NCBI RefSeq assembly: GCF_014773395.1
Contig: NZ_JACXAF010000005.1
Location: forward strand, 62,001 to 126,000
Direction: 5' to 3'
DNA: 64,000 nucleotides
Source of the DNA: Neiella litorisoli
Lineage (GTDB): Bacteria > Pseudomonadota > Gammaproteobacteria > Enterobacterales > Neiellaceae
Part shown: in pieces, positions 62,573 to 64,000 of the stretch
How positions within the stretch are numbered: position 1 is the first letter of the stretch
How the letters are laid out: every line of letters begins with the position of its first letter
The notes under the pieces: model-generated
The model's input: the letters and a program-made list of their open reading frames with translations, nothing else
Databases searched by the model: none
Told to the model about the DNA's origin: nothing
Program-made: the position numbers and the translations under genes

Positions 62573-63610
62573 GTGTTTCTCCATTCATTCAATTATTTCC
62601 GTGGGATCGCCATTATCTTCGTGGTGTTGGCGCACAGCTATATACCTGCAGGCTGGCAGCCCGGCGAGTCAGTGTTTGATCGCTTCCAATTCAGCCTGAT
62701 GATGAATGGTACGGTGTTTTTTGTCTTTATCTCTGGCTTTCTATTTCATCATGTCTTTGTCCCGCGCTATCAATACAAAAAATTCATGGTGAAAAAAGCC
62801 AAGTTTGTGCTGATGCCCTATTTGTGTCTGTCGGTATTGCCCATTCTGTTTTGGTTATTCTGGGCGCCCATCGACGCACCGCACGAATCGCTCTATAGCG
62901 GCCATGGCGATTGGCAAACAGCAATTTGGTATTTGTGGACGGGGCGGCAGTTGACGGCTTATTGGTATATTCCAATGGTGATGGTGCTGTTTTTAATCTC
63001 GCCGCTGGTTGTTTGGCTGACCAAGAAAAATTTGTTGCTGTGGCTGGGGCTGCCGATGTTGGTCGTTGCCAGTTTCATTCATCGGCCGGAGGGTAATTTA
63101 CAAGCCTTTCAATCGTTGGCTTATTTCTTTCCGGTATTTTTAATTGGCGGCTGGGCTTCTGCGCACAAGGACTGGCTGTACCAAAAGTTGGCCAACCGCG
63201 AGATTTGGTTGCTACTCGTGGCGATTGCGTTGGCAGCAATTCAGGCACTTTATACTGATCAAGTTGGCAATTCTCACAAACCAGCGCTGCAGTGGGGCGG
63301 CATTGATTACAGCCTTTATCAGAAAGTCTTGCTGTGTTTTGCTCTGATGATTTTCCTTCATCGTTTTGAGGACAAAGAGTGGCATTGGCTCAATACCTTG
63401 GCCAATGTTAGTTTCGCAATTTACTTTATACATCCGTGGTTTACCACTTGGTGGAGGATGTATCACCCAACTCCAGATACCTGGCCAACCAGCGGTAATT
63501 TGCTCTACACGCTAGCGGTTTGTGCGTTGCTGATTGTGTTGAGTGTGGTCGTTGCCAAGGTCTTTAAAGCGATCTTTAAGACCCGCAGTCGCTATATCAT
63601 TGGCTGGTAA
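62573..63610 (+). CDS. Acyltransferase-3 family membrane protein
   Basis: A 345-residue protein with about ten helices, starting at GTG. The family N-terminus is FLHSFNYFRGIAIIFVVLAHS, where His and Arg are catalytic, and GTVFFVFISGFLFHHVFV with AYWYIPMVMVLFLISPLVV follow. These enzymes acetylate exported sugars or glycans. No glycan-biosynthesis gene is adjacent, so the substrate is unknown. WecH/OafA are the nearest named relatives by pattern. Confidence 0.85.
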   Translation: MFLHSFNYFRGIAIIFVVLAHSYIPAGWQPGESVFDRFQFSLMMNGTVFFVFISGFLFHHVFVPRYQYKKFMVKKAKFVLMPYLCLSVLPILFWLFWAPIDAPHESLYSGHGDWQTAIWYLWTGRQLTAYWYIPMVMVLFLISPLVVWLTKKNLLLWLGLPMLVVASFIHRPEGNLQAFQSLAYFFPVFLIGGWASAHKDWLYQKLANREIWLLLVAIALAAIQALYTDQVGNSHKPALQWGGIDYSLYQKVLLCFALMIFLHRFEDKEWHWLNTLANVSFAIYFIHPWFTTWWRMYHPTPDTWPTSGNLLYTLAVCALLIVLSVVVAKVFKAIFKTRSRYIIGW

Positions 63611-63667
63611 AAATTGAACTAACTGCCATCATTGTTCGTACTCTAAAAACACAACAGAGGACAAACT

Positions 63668-64000
63668 ATGACACGCCACTATCAATCTAAAGCGGAACGC
63701 CAACAGCAACATCAGGCGGAGCATCGCCACATCAGTGAGCGACTCGCTTATGCTGGGGCTATTCCATTTATTGCGCTTGCAGGGTTGCTGTACTTGCCTG
63801 CCGACATGCTACCTGGCAACCAAGAGCAATGGGTCTCTGCGTTGATGACCTACAGCTTGATCGTCGTGAACTTCCTCGCCGGTTCATTGTGGGGCAGGGC
63901 GATTGATAACATGGAGCGGAACCATCGCGGTAATGGTCAATTGTTCGCGGTGCTCATTTCCCTGCTGAGCTGGATGACGATTATGCTGCCGCCGCAGCTT
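63668..64000 (+). CDS. DUF3429 family membrane protein, 3' end outside window
   Basis: An ATG at 63668 opens 111 codons to the window edge without a stop. After a hydrophilic Gln/His-rich start (SKAERQQQHQAEHRH), a helix AYAGAIPFIALAGLLYLP and a second, YSLIVVNFLAGSLWGRAID, give the DUF3429 pattern (GxIPF, then FLxGxxWG). It is a multi-pass membrane protein of unknown function. Ribosome site AGAGGA is just before. Confidence 0.8.
   Translation, partial: MTRHYQSKAERQQQHQAEHRHISERLAYAGAIPFIALAGLLYLPADMLPGNQEQWVSALMTYSLIVVNFLAGSLWGRAIDNMERNHRGNGQLFAVLISLLSWMTIMLPPQL

Noticed and set aside
1-64000. CRISPR array, insertion sequence, prophage or tRNA gene
   Set aside because: No regularly spaced repeats, transposase, integrase or phage proteins and no cloverleaf were seen while reading. 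A dedicated tRNA or ncRNA scan was not possible.

Overview
The window looks like chromosomal DNA of a marine gammaproteobacterium, probably of the Alteromonadales/Shewanella-Vibrio side of the class. This rests on gene content, not on a database search: a complete Na+-translocating NADH:quinone reductase operon (nqrABCDEF-apbE-nqrM), a sodium-type flagellar stator pair (pomAB) beside thiI and xseB-ispA-dxs, the ribD-ribE-ribBX-ribH-nusB-thiL-pgpA operon, a GH50 agarase cluster, a TRAP transporter, and a TonB-dependent siderophore receptor. I found no rRNA or tRNA gene, CRISPR array, insertion sequence, integrase or phage gene.

Layout. 1-706: 5' part of an unrecognised lipoprotein gene on the minus strand. 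1-3.1 kb: an Hsp20 gene with a sigma-32-type promoter and a hairpin around its ribosome site, then a two-gene unit of a membrane protein of unknown function and a LuxI-like GNAT acyltransferase. 3.3-6.5 kb: DUF3750 lipoprotein, glutathionyl-hydroquinone reductase and DoxX, divergent from a LysR regulator. 6.7-14.8 kb: a periplasmic binding protein and a three-gene polysaccharide cluster (GH50 agarase, Tat-exported PhoD-like phosphatase, GH3 glycosidase). 15-22 kb: nitroreductase, a beta-propeller lipoprotein on a collagen-like stalk, a TonB receptor with a PepSY membrane protein and a Fur-like site, and an ArsR regulator. 22-27.4 kb, all minus strand: EttA, a PilZ protein, a CPBP membrane protease and a 719-residue protein of the tubulin/FtsZ superfamily. 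27.7-35.1 kb: glyA, nrdR and the riboflavin/nusB/thiL/pgpA operon. 35.2-41.7 kb: dxs-ispA-xseB, divergent from pomAB, then thiI. 41.8-50.6 kb: housekeeping and small accessory genes (DUF3012 lipoprotein, YajL-like, panE, VanZ, exonuclease, AmpG-like transporter, cyclophilin, rlmG, two-component pair). 50.7-54.9 kb: AlkB-like, BolA and a DctQMP TRAP transporter. 55.3-62.4 kb: the nqr operon with its two maturation factors. 62.6-64 kb: acyltransferase and a DUF3429 gene cut by the window edge.

The physiology is coherent. Na+-NQR builds a sodium gradient that PomAB and the TRAP transporter can spend. The riboflavin operon supplies FMN and FAD to Nqr, ApbE and the nitroreductase. dxs needs thiamin diphosphate, and thiL and thiI belong to thiamin synthesis. 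The agarase cluster points to growth on red-algal galactans.

The items most worth follow-up are the stand-alone tubulin-superfamily GTPase (22012-24171), the translationally adjacent membrane protein/LuxI-like acyltransferase pair (1634-3115), the possible RNA thermometer at the Hsp20 gene, the paired dyads in the doxX-lysR gap, and the phosphatase embedded in the agarolytic cluster.
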